The translations under genes were made by a program, and so were the position numbers. DNA of 64,000 bases from Paenibacillus camelliae (GTDB lineage: Bacteria > Bacillota > Bacilli > Paenibacillales > Paenibacillaceae), in NCBI RefSeq assembly GCF_023715345.1, contig NZ_JAMBNY010000013.1, positions 51,828 through 115,827 on the forward strand, read 5' to 3'. The stretch's first letter is position 1. The number at the start of each line of letters is the position of its first letter. Shown in pieces: positions 1 through 7,263 of this stretch. The notes below the pieces were generated by a model that saw only the letters and a list, made by a program, of their open reading frames with translations, was not told the origin of the DNA and did no database searches.

Positions 1-2
1 GT

Positions 3-1232
3 AGCGGAAAAGTGCAAACAGAAAAAAATTCTTTAAATATTTTAGTTTTAGGAGATTCTTTAGCTGTTGGCTATGAGCATGAGCATCGCTTGAACAATCA
101 ATTCAAGCCTTACGGAATTGGAGAACAGATTTATGAACAAGCGCTATTCCATGGTCATCGTGCAACCTATGCGAACTATGGAGTACTAGGCTTACGTACA
201 GAAGGACTGAAACTATGGCTTGATGCGGCTAAGCAGCAGCAGGCGATAAAGCCAGCAGCAGTTCAGCTTGGATTAAAAGACCCGCGTGTGGATACATTAA
301 TTGGAGATACTGCACAGTTGCATGACGATATTGTTAATGCTGATCTTATTATGCTATCTATCGGCGGCAATGACTTTCTACAAATTTTGACCCAGCTTGA
401 TTTGAAAAAAACTTGGAGCAGCTGGACTGCAGCGGAGCGAGAGCAGCTGAACAGTCAGCTTGCTGCAACGACGGAAAACTACGCGCAGCAGCTAACCTCT
501 ATTCTCTCAATTCTATCTGAGCTGAATCCAGACGTTATGATTGCAACGCAAAATCAATACTTGCCCGTTCCAAAGCTAAATATTAATGGCAAGGAGGTCT
601 ACTTAGAGGTAGACAGTAATTTAGCGAACGTTTTAATTGATGCGCGCGCGACTATAAACAATAGCTTCTCGGAGATCATTGCAGAATTCAATAAAAAAGG
701 GCTCGCCATTCAATACATCGATGCATCAACTGTTATTGAGGATAACGCGTTAAATCTAACCTCTATCGCTCAATTGGATATCCATCCGAATGAGAAAGGC
801 TACAAAAAATTAGCTGAAGAGTATAGCCGATTAATATGGGGAGATTATCGTACCGTGGAGCCACGCAAGGAAGGTATACCTCTATCGGTTGTTGTAAACG
901 GCAAGGAAGTGATTAGCAGCTATCCAACGAAGCTCATTGAAGGCCGAACATATCTTGTCTTGAGTGATATTACACAAGCGATGGGTGCAAAGCTTGGCTG
1001 GAGCAACAAGACACAAACAGCTACCGTTACGATAGATGATCGTGTAGTAGAATTAACCATCGACGCAAAAACCTACAAGGTCAACGGACAATCCTACACA
1101 TTAAACGCTTCTCCAGCATTTCTAGATAAGGAGCTTAATAAGACGTATGTACCAGTAGCTGCTCTATCTGAAGGTCTTGGGTTGTTTGTGGAGTATCATG
1201 CTAAGACGAAAACGGTATACGTAAACCGTTAA
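3..1232 (+). CDS. SGNH/GDSL hydrolase with C-terminal stalk domain (5' end outside window)
   Basis: Predicted exported esterase or lipase of the SGNH superfamily. Block I is LGDSLAVGYE near the left end, block III is SIGGNDF, and block V is DIHPNEKGY, which supplies the catalytic Asp and His. The last ~110 residues form a copper-amine-oxidase-N-like stalk domain (from IPLSVVVNGK to VYVNR), a module common on Paenibacillus cell-surface proteins. The frame stays open to the window edge, and the first in-frame start (GTG at 12) has no convincing Shine-Dalgarno sequence and no signal peptide. The true start and signal peptide are therefore probably upstream of the window. No terminator hairpin with a T run follows; the stop runs straight into the palindromic repeats. 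The substrate cannot be inferred. Confidence 0.85.
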   Translation, partial: SGKVQTEKNSLNILVLGDSLAVGYEHEHRLNNQFKPYGIGEQIYEQALFHGHRATYANYGVLGLRTEGLKLWLDAAKQQQAIKPAAVQLGLKDPRVDTLIGDTAQLHDDIVNADLIMLSIGGNDFLQILTQLDLKKTWSSWTAAEREQLNSQLAATTENYAQQLTSILSILSELNPDVMIATQNQYLPVPKLNINGKEVYLEVDSNLANVLIDARATINNSFSEIIAEFNKKGLAIQYIDASTVIEDNALNLTSIAQLDIHPNEKGYKKLAEEYSRLIWGDYRTVEPRKEGIPLSVVVNGKEVISSYPTKLIEGRTYLVLSDITQAMGAKLGWSNKTQTATVTIDDRVVELTIDAKTYKVNGQSYTLNASPAFLDKELNKTYVPVAALSEGLGLFVEYHAKTKTVYVNR

Positions 1233-1235
1233 GAG

Positions 1236-1940
1236 GAAGTTCAAAAAATCCAGGCTTGATGACGATGTATGTCTGAGAGTGTTTCGACTTCGAATCTTGA
1301 ATTCAGCCGGGCTTTCCGATGCTCACGTACCCAATACGTACGCTGTGCTTCTCAAGCCCTAGCTTCTTTCAACCTTCTCGGTCCTGAATCCTGAACTTTT
1401 TGAACACGTATTAGAATTGAAGTTCAAAAAACTTGAATTTGATGACGATGCGGGACTGAGATGATTATTCGGCATCGAATATGTCACGCTACCGAAAGCT
1501 ACGGTGCTCACGTACTAACTACGTACGCTGCGCTCCTCGCTTTCTAGTAGCGTGCCATCTTCTCGGTCCTGAAATCCAAGCCTTTCGAACACACATTGAA
1601 TTAGAAGTTCAAAAAATCCAGGCTTAATGACGATGTATGTCTGAGAGTCTTTCGACTTCGAATCTTGAATTCAGCCGGGCTTTCCGATGCTCACGTACCC
1701 AATACGTACGCTGTGCTTCTCAAGCCCTAGCTTCTTTCAACCTTCTCGGTCCTGAATCCTGAACTTTTTGAACACGTATTAGAATTGAAGTTCAAAAAAC
1801 TTGAATTTGATGACGAAGTAGGACTGAGATGATTATTCGGCATCGAATAGGTCACGCTACCGAAAGCTACGGTGCTCACGTACCCAATACGTACGCTGTG
1901 CTTCTCAGTCCCTAGCTTCTTTCAACCTTCTCGGTCCTGG
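1236..1940. repeat. Four tandem imperfect palindromes (two A-B pairs, 368-bp period)
   Basis: Two related elements alternate: A at 1236-1405 and 1604-1773, B at 1419-1590 and 1787-1940. A1 to A2 and B1 to B2 are both exactly 368 bp apart. Complete units begin with GAAGTTCAAAAAA and end with the inverted form (TTTTTGAAC or TTTCGAAC), so each could fold end to end. The middle of each carries a second inverted repeat around GCTCACGTAC ... GTACGCTGTGC. A1 and A2 are nearly identical. The last B copy lacks its terminal arm and ends at TCGGTCCTGG just before the kapB stop. There is no ORF. It resembles a non-autonomous (MITE- or REP-like) extragenic element; mobility is inference. Confidence 0.85.
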
Positions 1941-1950
1941 TAACTCTGAA

Positions 1951-2328
1951 CTAATAGGACTCCATTAATGCTTTCATATTTTCCATGCTCTTGGCAGTCC
2001 AGCGATTAAGCTTGTCTAGCTTTTCAAGCTCTTGCTGGGCTGCATGAAGCAGCGATTCTTTATAATCAGGAATATCGCCCTCATAATGCTCGACATCTCT
2101 CGGCAGTACCGTTGTTTTCTCACTATAGGCCAGTGCTCTCCGTTCATGAAACATCGGTACATCCGGGTTGTATGGATGATGCAGATCTCCTTGCTCAGGA
2201 TGCTTTACGACCGCTAATACTTGTACAACGAGTCTTGGGTCATAACGCTCGACAATCTCACCTATGTAAACTCCAGTTCTCACCTTTGCAGTAACCCGTT
2301 GACCAATGTGGAACTCTAATGAACTCAT
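1951..2328 (-). CDS. kapB: Kinase-associated lipoprotein B family protein (KapB)
   Basis: Small cytosolic-looking protein of 125 residues, close to the length of Bacillus subtilis KapB, a family linked to KinB-dependent sporulation signalling. It has an N-terminal beta-rich segment (HIGQRVTAKVRTGVYIGEIV) followed by HPEQGDLHHPYNPDVPMFHERRA and a C-terminal helical tail. The reading frame extends further upstream, but AAGGAGGT sits 7 nt before ATG 2328 and only 1 nt before ATG 2334, so 2328 is chosen. Despite the family name there is no lipobox. It is transcribed divergently from the UgtP-like gene, with about 130 bp of shared upstream DNA. No KinB-like kinase is in the window. Confidence 0.85.
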   Translation of the reverse strand: MSSLEFHIGQRVTAKVRTGVYIGEIVERYDPRLVVQVLAVVKHPEQGDLHHPYNPDVPMFHERRALAYSEKTTVLPRDVEHYEGDIPDYKESLLHAAQQELEKLDKLNRWTAKSMENMKALMESY

Positions 2329-2455
2329 ATACATACCTCCTTCTGTTATAAATTTACTGTAAATGATGATGATTTTTGATGCAACTAGAATAAACTGGAC
2401 TTGTGTAACGATGAAGTTGCGGGGTAATATGGAAGATAAGAAGAAGGTGAATGTT

Positions 2456-3568
2456 ATGAGCAAGAAAAGAGTATTGCTGCTATCTGAAGGCTTCGGTTCT
2501 GGTCATACTCAAGCAGCGCATGCTCTTAGTGAAGGATTAAAACATATCAATCCTGAAATCTCTACAAAAGTCCTAGAGCTAGGCAGCTTTCTTAACCCAG
2601 TAATGGCTCCAATCATTATTAATGCGTATCGAAAAACCGTCAGCAAGCAGCCTAAAGTAGTAGGCATGATGTATCGGAGCAATTACCGAAAGCCAACGAA
2701 CCGTATTACCAAAAATGCACTTTATCGTTTATTCTATACTCAAACGGCAAAGGTTGTAGCGAAGCTCAACCCACAGGTTATTATATGTACGCATCCCGTA
2801 CCCGGCATGATGATCGGTAAACTGAAGGAAGATGGCTTAAAAACGCCGCTGTTAACCGTTATAACAGATTACGATGCCCATGGCTCATGGGTGAATGATG
2901 AGGTCAATCAATATCTAGTCTCTTCAGATGTTGTGAAGGATCGGCTGATCGAAAAGGGAACACGTCGGGACAGAATCTCAGTAACAGGCATTCCTATTCA
3001 CCCGAAGTTTTGGAAGTCCTCACCAAAAGAAGAGCTACGTGCTAAGTTTAACCTGAAGGATATGCCAACGGTACTCATTATGGGTGGCGGATGGGGAATC
3101 CTGCACGAGGATAGTGTATTATCCTATATGACCAAATGGCGAGAATCAACTCAGCTCATCTATTGTGTAGGCTCCAATAATGATATGAAGGAAAAATTGG
3201 ATGCTGATCCGCTATTTAAGCATCCAAATATTCATGTTATTGGCTTTACTCAGCATATTAATGAGTTAATGGAAGTTAGCGATCTACTGGTTACGAAGCC
3301 AGGTGGCATGACCTGTACTGAAGGACTAAGCAAAGCACTCCCCATGTTATTCTACGAGCCCATTCCTGGTCAAGAGGAAGAAAACTGCGAGTATTTTATT
3401 AATATGGGCTTTGGTGAAATGCTTTCGAGCACAGATACTGTCGATCGTTGGTTCAAGATTATTCATGATCGCACAAAAATTAGTGAGGTTCGAGAACAGC
3501 TTGTGCATACGCGTAATACACACTACGACCCTTTACATTGTGTAAAAGCAGTGCTCAAATTTTTGTAG
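2456..3568 (+). CDS. UgtP/MGDG synthase-like glycosyltransferase
   Basis: GT28-type glycosyltransferase of the MGDG synthase/processive diacylglycerol glucosyltransferase family (B. subtilis UgtP type). It probably transfers sugar from a UDP donor to a lipid acceptor at the inner face of the membrane. The N-terminal acceptor-side motif EGFGSGHTQAA is at residues 11-21. A mid-protein GGGWGILHE loop opens the second Rossmann domain, and VTKPGGMTCTEGLSKALPM (about 278-296) is the family's UDP-sugar binding loop. The length of 370 aa is near that of UgtP. ATG 2456 is chosen because AAGGTG lies 6 nt upstream; ATG 2429 is possible. The acceptor (diacylglycerol or another lipid) is not fixed by sequence. 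Confidence 0.85.
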   Translation: MSKKRVLLLSEGFGSGHTQAAHALSEGLKHINPEISTKVLELGSFLNPVMAPIIINAYRKTVSKQPKVVGMMYRSNYRKPTNRITKNALYRLFYTQTAKVVAKLNPQVIICTHPVPGMMIGKLKEDGLKTPLLTVITDYDAHGSWVNDEVNQYLVSSDVVKDRLIEKGTRRDRISVTGIPIHPKFWKSSPKEELRAKFNLKDMPTVLIMGGGWGILHEDSVLSYMTKWRESTQLIYCVGSNNDMKEKLDADPLFKHPNIHVIGFTQHINELMEVSDLLVTKPGGMTCTEGLSKALPMLFYEPIPGQEEENCEYFINMGFGEMLSSTDTVDRWFKIIHDRTKISEVREQLVHTRNTHYDPLHCVKAVLKFL

Positions 3569-3582
3569 CACTGCTTTTTTTT
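3544..3582 (+). terminator. Intrinsic terminator overlapping the glycosyltransferase stop codon
   Basis: AAAAGCAGTGCT at 3544-3555 pairs with AGCACTGCTTTT from 3567, followed by a run of T. The TAG stop (3566-3568) lies at the base of the descending arm, so the stem is built partly from coding sequence. Confidence 0.9.
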
Positions 3583-3670
3583 TGAAACCAATTACCTACC
3601 CATTACGTAAAAAAATAGACGCTACACCTTTTTATTCTGTGTTAAACTGAAATTACTTGACCAATAAAGT

Positions 3671-3687
3671 AGCAGATCTGCTTTTTT
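3671..3687 (+). other. Short palindrome plus T run in the leader of the VTT gene
   Basis: The perfect 12-nt palindrome AGCAGATCTGCT is followed directly by TTTTTT, 44 nt before the start of the VTT protein gene. It could be a weak terminator or attenuator, or chance. The stem is only 6 bp with no loop to spare, so confidence is low. Confidence 0.3.
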
Positions 3688-3730
3688 CGTCATAGTTTTT
3701 GGAAGATTTCGTTAAAGGAGCAAGCTATTA

Positions 3731-4342
3731 ATGGAAGAATTTGTAGAATTTATGGGGAATTTCGGACCTCTAGGTCTTGCCATCCACTCTTTTCTGGATG
3801 CCATTATTTTCCCAATACCTGCTTTCTTTACACAGGTATCGTTAAGCATGCTCAATCCGACTAACGCACTTTGGTTAGCTACATTTGGATTCATCGCTTG
3901 TCTCATTGGAACGCCTATCGGCTACTTAATCGGTAAAGTATTCGGAACAGGTATCTTGACTCGCTTTGTAAAGCCTGAGCTTACTGAAAAAGCAACGAAC
4001 TACTTTAAAAATAAAGGCTCTGTCGCCATACTCATCGGTGCGTTCACGCCGATTCCCTTTAAAGTTTTCACTATCTTATCTGGCGTATTAAAGTACCCAC
4101 TCTGGCAGCTGATGGCTTATGCCGCGATTGGTAGAGCAACAAAGTTTTATGTTGTAGGCGCATTGTTTTATATGTTTGGTAAAACCGCGGAATCTATGGT
4201 TCATAATGTTTCGCTTTATATTTTCATTACGGTTGTGCCGATCATTGTCATCTTCCTACTCGTTAGAAAATGGATGAAAAAACGCAAGGAGCGCAAGCTA
4301 TTAGCGCTTGAGCAAGGTAATGAACAGCAAGCTGAAATGTAA
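3731..4342 (+). CDS. VTT (DedA/YqaA-like) membrane protein
   Basis: Integral membrane protein of the VTT/SNARE-associated Golgi fold, closest in outline to the YqaA group. Members of the wider DedA superfamily are implicated in lipid scrambling and envelope homeostasis. Visible features are a re-entrant N-terminal segment (HSFLDAIIFPIPAFF), a glycine-rich TM (GTPIGYLIGKVFG), the family motif FTPIPFKVFTILSGV, and C-terminal TMs followed by a charged tail (RKWMKKRKERK). It is 203 aa. AAAGGAG lies about 11 nt before ATG 3731. It is monocistronic, bounded upstream by a terminator and downstream by a long hairpin. The substrate is unknown. Confidence 0.8.
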   Translation: MEEFVEFMGNFGPLGLAIHSFLDAIIFPIPAFFTQVSLSMLNPTNALWLATFGFIACLIGTPIGYLIGKVFGTGILTRFVKPELTEKATNYFKNKGSVAILIGAFTPIPFKVFTILSGVLKYPLWQLMAYAAIGRATKFYVVGALFYMFGKTAESMVHNVSLYIFITVVPIIVIFLLVRKWMKKRKERKLLALEQGNEQQAEM

Positions 4343-4369
4343 AATAATATATATTCTATATTGAAATGC

Positions 4370-4417
4370 AATGAAGCCAGTATTGAAAGGTTATTAACTC
4401 TCAATACTGGCTTCATT
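4370..4417. terminator. Perfect 17-bp hairpin downstream of the VTT gene
   Basis: AATGAAGCCAGTATTGA (4370-4386) pairs perfectly with TCAATACTGGCTTCATT (4401-4417) across a 14-nt loop. There is no clear T run on either side, so it could end transcription or protect the mRNA 3' end. Confidence 0.65.
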
Positions 4418-4487
4418 CACTTGTAGACATCTGCTTGCTCACTCTCCCCGAAATCCTCATTCTAGCCATGAAAAGCACAGCATATAT

Positions 4488-4549
4488 ACAAAAAGTGGGT
4501 GTCTCTAAGTCATACTATTCTGACTTTAGAGACACCCACTGCTTTTTAT
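4488..4549 (-). terminator. Strong bidirectional terminator after the NlpC/P60 gene
   Basis: GTGGGTGTCTCTAAGTCA pairs with TGACTTTAGAGACACCCAC around an 8-nt loop. T-rich tracts lie on both strands (TTTTT at 4544-4548; on the minus strand the T run is 4490-4494). It ends the minus-strand hydrolase gene. Confidence 0.85.
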
Positions 4550-4567
4550 TTAGCTATTTGCACAACA

Positions 4568-5686
4568 TTATTTAATCGCACTACCGCCGTACAAGAAGCG
4601 ATGTTCCCAATGCTTGCCTGTAAATGTATCTACTTTTACGCCACCACTCTCTTTAGAGTATGTGTGTAGAATTTTACCGTCACCCAAGTAAATCCCTACA
4701 TGCGTAATACGAGCAGTAGATTTATTGATTCCGCTGTAGCTTGATTTGCTTGTACCTTTATAAGACATGAAGAACATAAGGTCACCACGCTCTAGCTGGC
4801 TAATGCTTGTTTTCGCATTGCCTAGTTCTTTTACATAGGCACCCTGTTTTCTAGAGTCGCCACCTACATTAATACCAAGCGCATCCTTGAAGGCTTGTCT
4901 TACAAAGTCAGAGCAGTCAAATGTTGTTGTTGTGTTGCGGTTCGAGCCATACTCGTATGGAGTACCCAAGTATTTCATACCTGCAGCGATCACTTTTTCT
5001 ACAGCTGCATTTGAATTGGTTACCGTTGAACCAGAATTGCTGCTGGAGCCTGTGTTGTTGCTAGAACCTGTGTTACTGCTGGAACCAGTATTAATGTTAG
5101 AGCCTGTCCCATTTACAGAAATATATTTGCTTGAGCTAGATACATAACCTGTTACACCATTAGCATCTGTTACTTTGTACCAGCTGCCTGTTTTGCTTAG
5201 AACAGTAACCTGCTCACCTTTTTTAATATAACGCATGCGAGGATATGATGTACCTGCTCCTTCACGGAAAGATACAGATCTAACAATTGTACCTTTACCA
5301 AGATTGCTGCTTGCACTAACTGTGTTACCTGCACTGTTAGAGCTAGAGCTGCTTGGTGCGCTTGTTGAATTACCTACAACCTCAGTATATTTGCTACCAT
5401 TGGAGATGTAACCAGTATTCCCTTTACCGTCTGTTACTTGCAGCCAGCCATTAGCTGCAACACCGATAACTGTTACTTGCTCTCCTTTAGAGATCATACG
5501 AATAGCTTTGTTCGCTGTGCTAGGGCCTGTACGAAGATTAACACCCCAAGTTACTTCTGCAACCTGATTAATGGCGCTTACCTCTGCTGCATAAGTGGTC
5601 GGTGCTGGTGCTAGCGATAACCCTCCTACAGCTATGCTAATTGCTAATGCTGCTGTTGTTACTTTGTACTTTATAGAATAGTTCAT
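4568..5686 (-). CDS. Secreted NlpC/P60 peptidoglycan hydrolase with two SH3b domains
   Basis: Exported cell-wall endopeptidase of 372 aa. It has a signal peptide (1-33, cleavage near TYAA/EV) and two bacterial SH3 domains (about 43-104 and 133-190, each ending GYxSxxSKY). A low-complexity Ser/Gly/Asn/Thr linker (193-226) follows, then an NlpC/P60 catalytic domain (227-370). The catalytic triad residues are visible: Cys258 in FDCSDFV, His329 in ITHVGIY and His341 in ILHTYS. It likely cuts the gamma-D-Glu to diamino-acid bond of stem peptides, as known for the family. The gene stands alone between a strong terminator and a ~400-bp intergenic region with hairpins. GGAG lies about 11 nt before ATG 5686. 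Confidence 0.93.
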   Translation of the reverse strand: MNYSIKYKVTTAALAISIAVGGLSLAPAPTTYAAEVSAINQVAEVTWGVNLRTGPSTANKAIRMISKGEQVTVIGVAANGWLQVTDGKGNTGYISNGSKYTEVVGNSTSAPSSSSSNSAGNTVSASSNLGKGTIVRSVSFREGAGTSYPRMRYIKKGEQVTVLSKTGSWYKVTDANGVTGYVSSSSKYISVNGTGSNINTGSSSNTGSSNNTGSSSNSGSTVTNSNAAVEKVIAAGMKYLGTPYEYGSNRNTTTTFDCSDFVRQAFKDALGINVGGDSRKQGAYVKELGNAKTSISQLERGDLMFFMSYKGTSKSSYSGINKSTARITHVGIYLGDGKILHTYSKESGGVKVDTFTGKHWEHRFLYGGSAIK

Positions 5687-6093
5687 TCTTGCTGTTCTCC
5701 TTCCTCTTGCTGCATATTCGCTTCGTTAAGCGTTGTACACATTATAGAATTAGAAGGGAACAACGGGCATCTGCCTTGGTTCCTAAATAACTAAGACCGC
5801 TAACGCCCGAAAACTGGGCTCTCTAATGGTGAGAGAAAATTAATAAAGGATGCCTCTATTATGAGAGACATCCTTTATTTTAATAATTGAACCAATAATA
5901 TCTTGTTTCTGGAGATGAGAAATATGAAAACACTCTCATCTTAGAACGAAGAACACTACTAAGCATATATAGGACTTTTTATTCATTTTCATAGGACCTA
6001 TCGGGATTTACCAGTATTTACTGCCTATCATGAGTCGTCCCATCATCCCGGTTTTTATCATTTTCTAGTCATATATGTCCGTTTCTTATCGCT
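5687..6093. other. Intergenic region with several hairpins, no gene
   Basis: About 400 bp without a credible ORF between two minus-strand genes. GGATGCCTCT ... AGAGACATCC (5848-5873) is flanked by A/T-rich tails and may end the upstream CDF transcript. AGATGAGA ... TCTCATCTT lies at about 5912-5943. CGGGAT ... ATCCCG (about 6002-6050) encloses AGTATTTACT. The 150 nt before the hydrolase contain GCCCGAAAACTGGGC and GGAACC ... GGTTCC-like segments (5760-5830), possibly a structured leader. I could not match it to a known riboswitch; the c-di-AMP ydaO class was considered because it often precedes such hydrolases. Confidence 0.5.
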
Positions 6094-7023
6094 TTATCTC
6101 GCTTCGTAAGGCTCGACATGGACGTTCACATTCAATATTTTATGCTTTTTATAAAGCCTTCTTTCAATCTCATCACAGATCGTATGGCCTTCAATTAACG
6201 TTAATTTAGGGTCAACCAACACGATAACCTCAACAAGCACGTTGTTACCATGCACCCTTGCCTTCAAATCAGATATTTCACGTACACCCTTCGTGTGTGC
6301 AACGGTCGTATGAAGCTTTTTTAGCACTTTCTCATCAATACCATCCGTTAGTGCATGGGTTGAGCTAACAAAAATATCCCATGCTGTCTTACAGATAATG
6401 ATACCGACCACGGTTGCGGCAATAGGATCTAGCCAAGGCATATTTAGCTGAGCCCCGAATATCCCTACTGCTGCTCCAATACTAACGAGTGCATCCGATA
6501 AATTATCCTTTGCCGCTGCTTGAAGAGCAGCATTGTTAATTTTTTTGGAAAGCCGATTGTTATACGTATAGACAAGCAGCATCGCAGCTGCTGAAGCTAA
6601 AGCGACCCATGCTGTAACGAGACTCGGTGTCTTAATATCACCTTCAAATAAGGATCTACCAGCCTCTACAATGACCTGTAGGCCTACAGTCGCCATAATA
6701 AATGATGCAACTAGTGCGGCGATCGTTTCTGCACGAAAATGTCCATAAGGGTGATCCACGTCTGGCGGCTTTTGTGATATTTTCAAGCCTATCAATACGG
6801 CGATTGATGCTATAATATCCGTTAAATTGTTATATCCGTCCGCTACGAGCGCTCCAGATAAAAAGCTATACCCTATCCAGAGCTTGATTGAGGATAGAAC
6901 AAGGTACGCACCTATACTTAGCCATGCACCTTTTTCCCCCTGCTTAATTTCTTCATACTGTGTCAGCTTGAAAACCTCCCCAACTACTGCAAGCACCTTA
7001 AATTCACTTTCCGTATCATACAT
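6094..7023 (-). CDS. Cation diffusion facilitator, manganese-exporter type (MneP-like)
   Basis: Proton-coupled divalent metal exporter with six predicted TMs and a C-terminal cytoplasmic domain (309 codons). The TM2 metal site is N65-xxx-D69 (NNLTD) and the TM5 site is D173-xxx-D177 (DNLSD). This N/D pattern is that of Mn-exporting CDFs such as MneP rather than the H/D pattern of zinc exporters. The loop DHPYGHFRAET is family-typical. Start choice is uncertain. ATG 7023 has no Shine-Dalgarno, whereas GGGGAGG lies 8 nt before CTG 6966, which would give the family-like N-terminus TQYEEIKQGEKG. A candidate MntR box lies at 7110-7129. The gene is monocistronic. Confidence 0.88.
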   Translation of the reverse strand: MYDTESEFKVLAVVGEVFKLTQYEEIKQGEKGAWLSIGAYLVLSSIKLWIGYSFLSGALVADGYNNLTDIIASIAVLIGLKISQKPPDVDHPYGHFRAETIAALVASFIMATVGLQVIVEAGRSLFEGDIKTPSLVTAWVALASAAAMLLVYTYNNRLSKKINNAALQAAAKDNLSDALVSIGAAVGIFGAQLNMPWLDPIAATVVGIIICKTAWDIFVSSTHALTDGIDEKVLKKLHTTVAHTKGVREISDLKARVHGNNVLVEVIVLVDPKLTLIEGHTICDEIERRLYKKHKILNVNVHVEPYEAR

Positions 7024-7109
7024 GATAACTATCGTGTGAGTCTACAGAAACAGTTTTTACCTAAGTCGCAACTTGTGTACGACTCCAACAATGACGACCC
7101 TCTCTAACA

Positions 7110-7129
7110 AAGTTTCATCAGTGCAAATT
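7110..7129 (-). promoter_or_regulatory. Candidate MntR operator upstream of the CDF gene
   Basis: On the minus strand the sequence is AATTTGCACTGATGAAACTT. The B. subtilis MntR box as I recall it is AATTTGCCTTAAGGAAACT, and about 15 of 19 positions match, including both half-sites (TTTGC and GAAAC). It lies about 87 bp upstream of ATG 7023. MntR is known to activate mneP/mneS in B. subtilis, which fits a Mn-type exporter. The call is by motif and context only. Confidence 0.55.
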
Positions 7130-7147
7130 AATACAGATGCTACTAAC

Positions 7148-7168
7148 GTATGTATTGTTTTTACATAC
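7148..7168. repeat. Inverted repeat upstream of the CDF gene
   Basis: GTATGTA and TACATAC flank a 7-nt T-rich spacer. It lies between the ABC-F terminator and the candidate MntR box. It may be an operator or a weak hairpin. Confidence 0.4.
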
Positions 7169-7206
7169 AGTGTCGACCAGTTTATGAAAAGGAATGCACC
7201 TAAAAC

Positions 7207-7258
7207 AAAAAAAGCCTCGCTAGGCTCATCTGGCAATACCAGTGGCCTAGCAAGACTT
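7207..7258 (-). terminator. Terminator of the ABC-F gene
   Basis: On the minus strand AGTCTTGCTAGGC pairs with GCCTAGCGAGGCT across a structured loop and is followed by TTTTTTT. It lies directly after the ABC-F stop codon. Confidence 0.88.
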
Positions 7259-7263
7259 TCATC

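Noticed and set aside
4887..5147. Plus-strand ORF rich in Leu-Glu-Pro repeats
   Set aside because: It is the antisense shadow of the Ser/Gly/Asn linker of the NlpC/P60 hydrolase.
5687..5880. c-di-AMP (ydaO) riboswitch before the NlpC/P60 gene
   Set aside because: The gene type and leader length fit, but the conserved GGGGAACC/GGGGTGAATC-like core could not be found on the correct strand. A covariance-model search would decide.
7024..7110. yybP-ykoY manganese riboswitch before the CDF gene
   Set aside because: A GGGTCGTCA string is present, but the rest of the conserved three-way-junction sequence is not recognisable. The MntR-like box is a better explanation.
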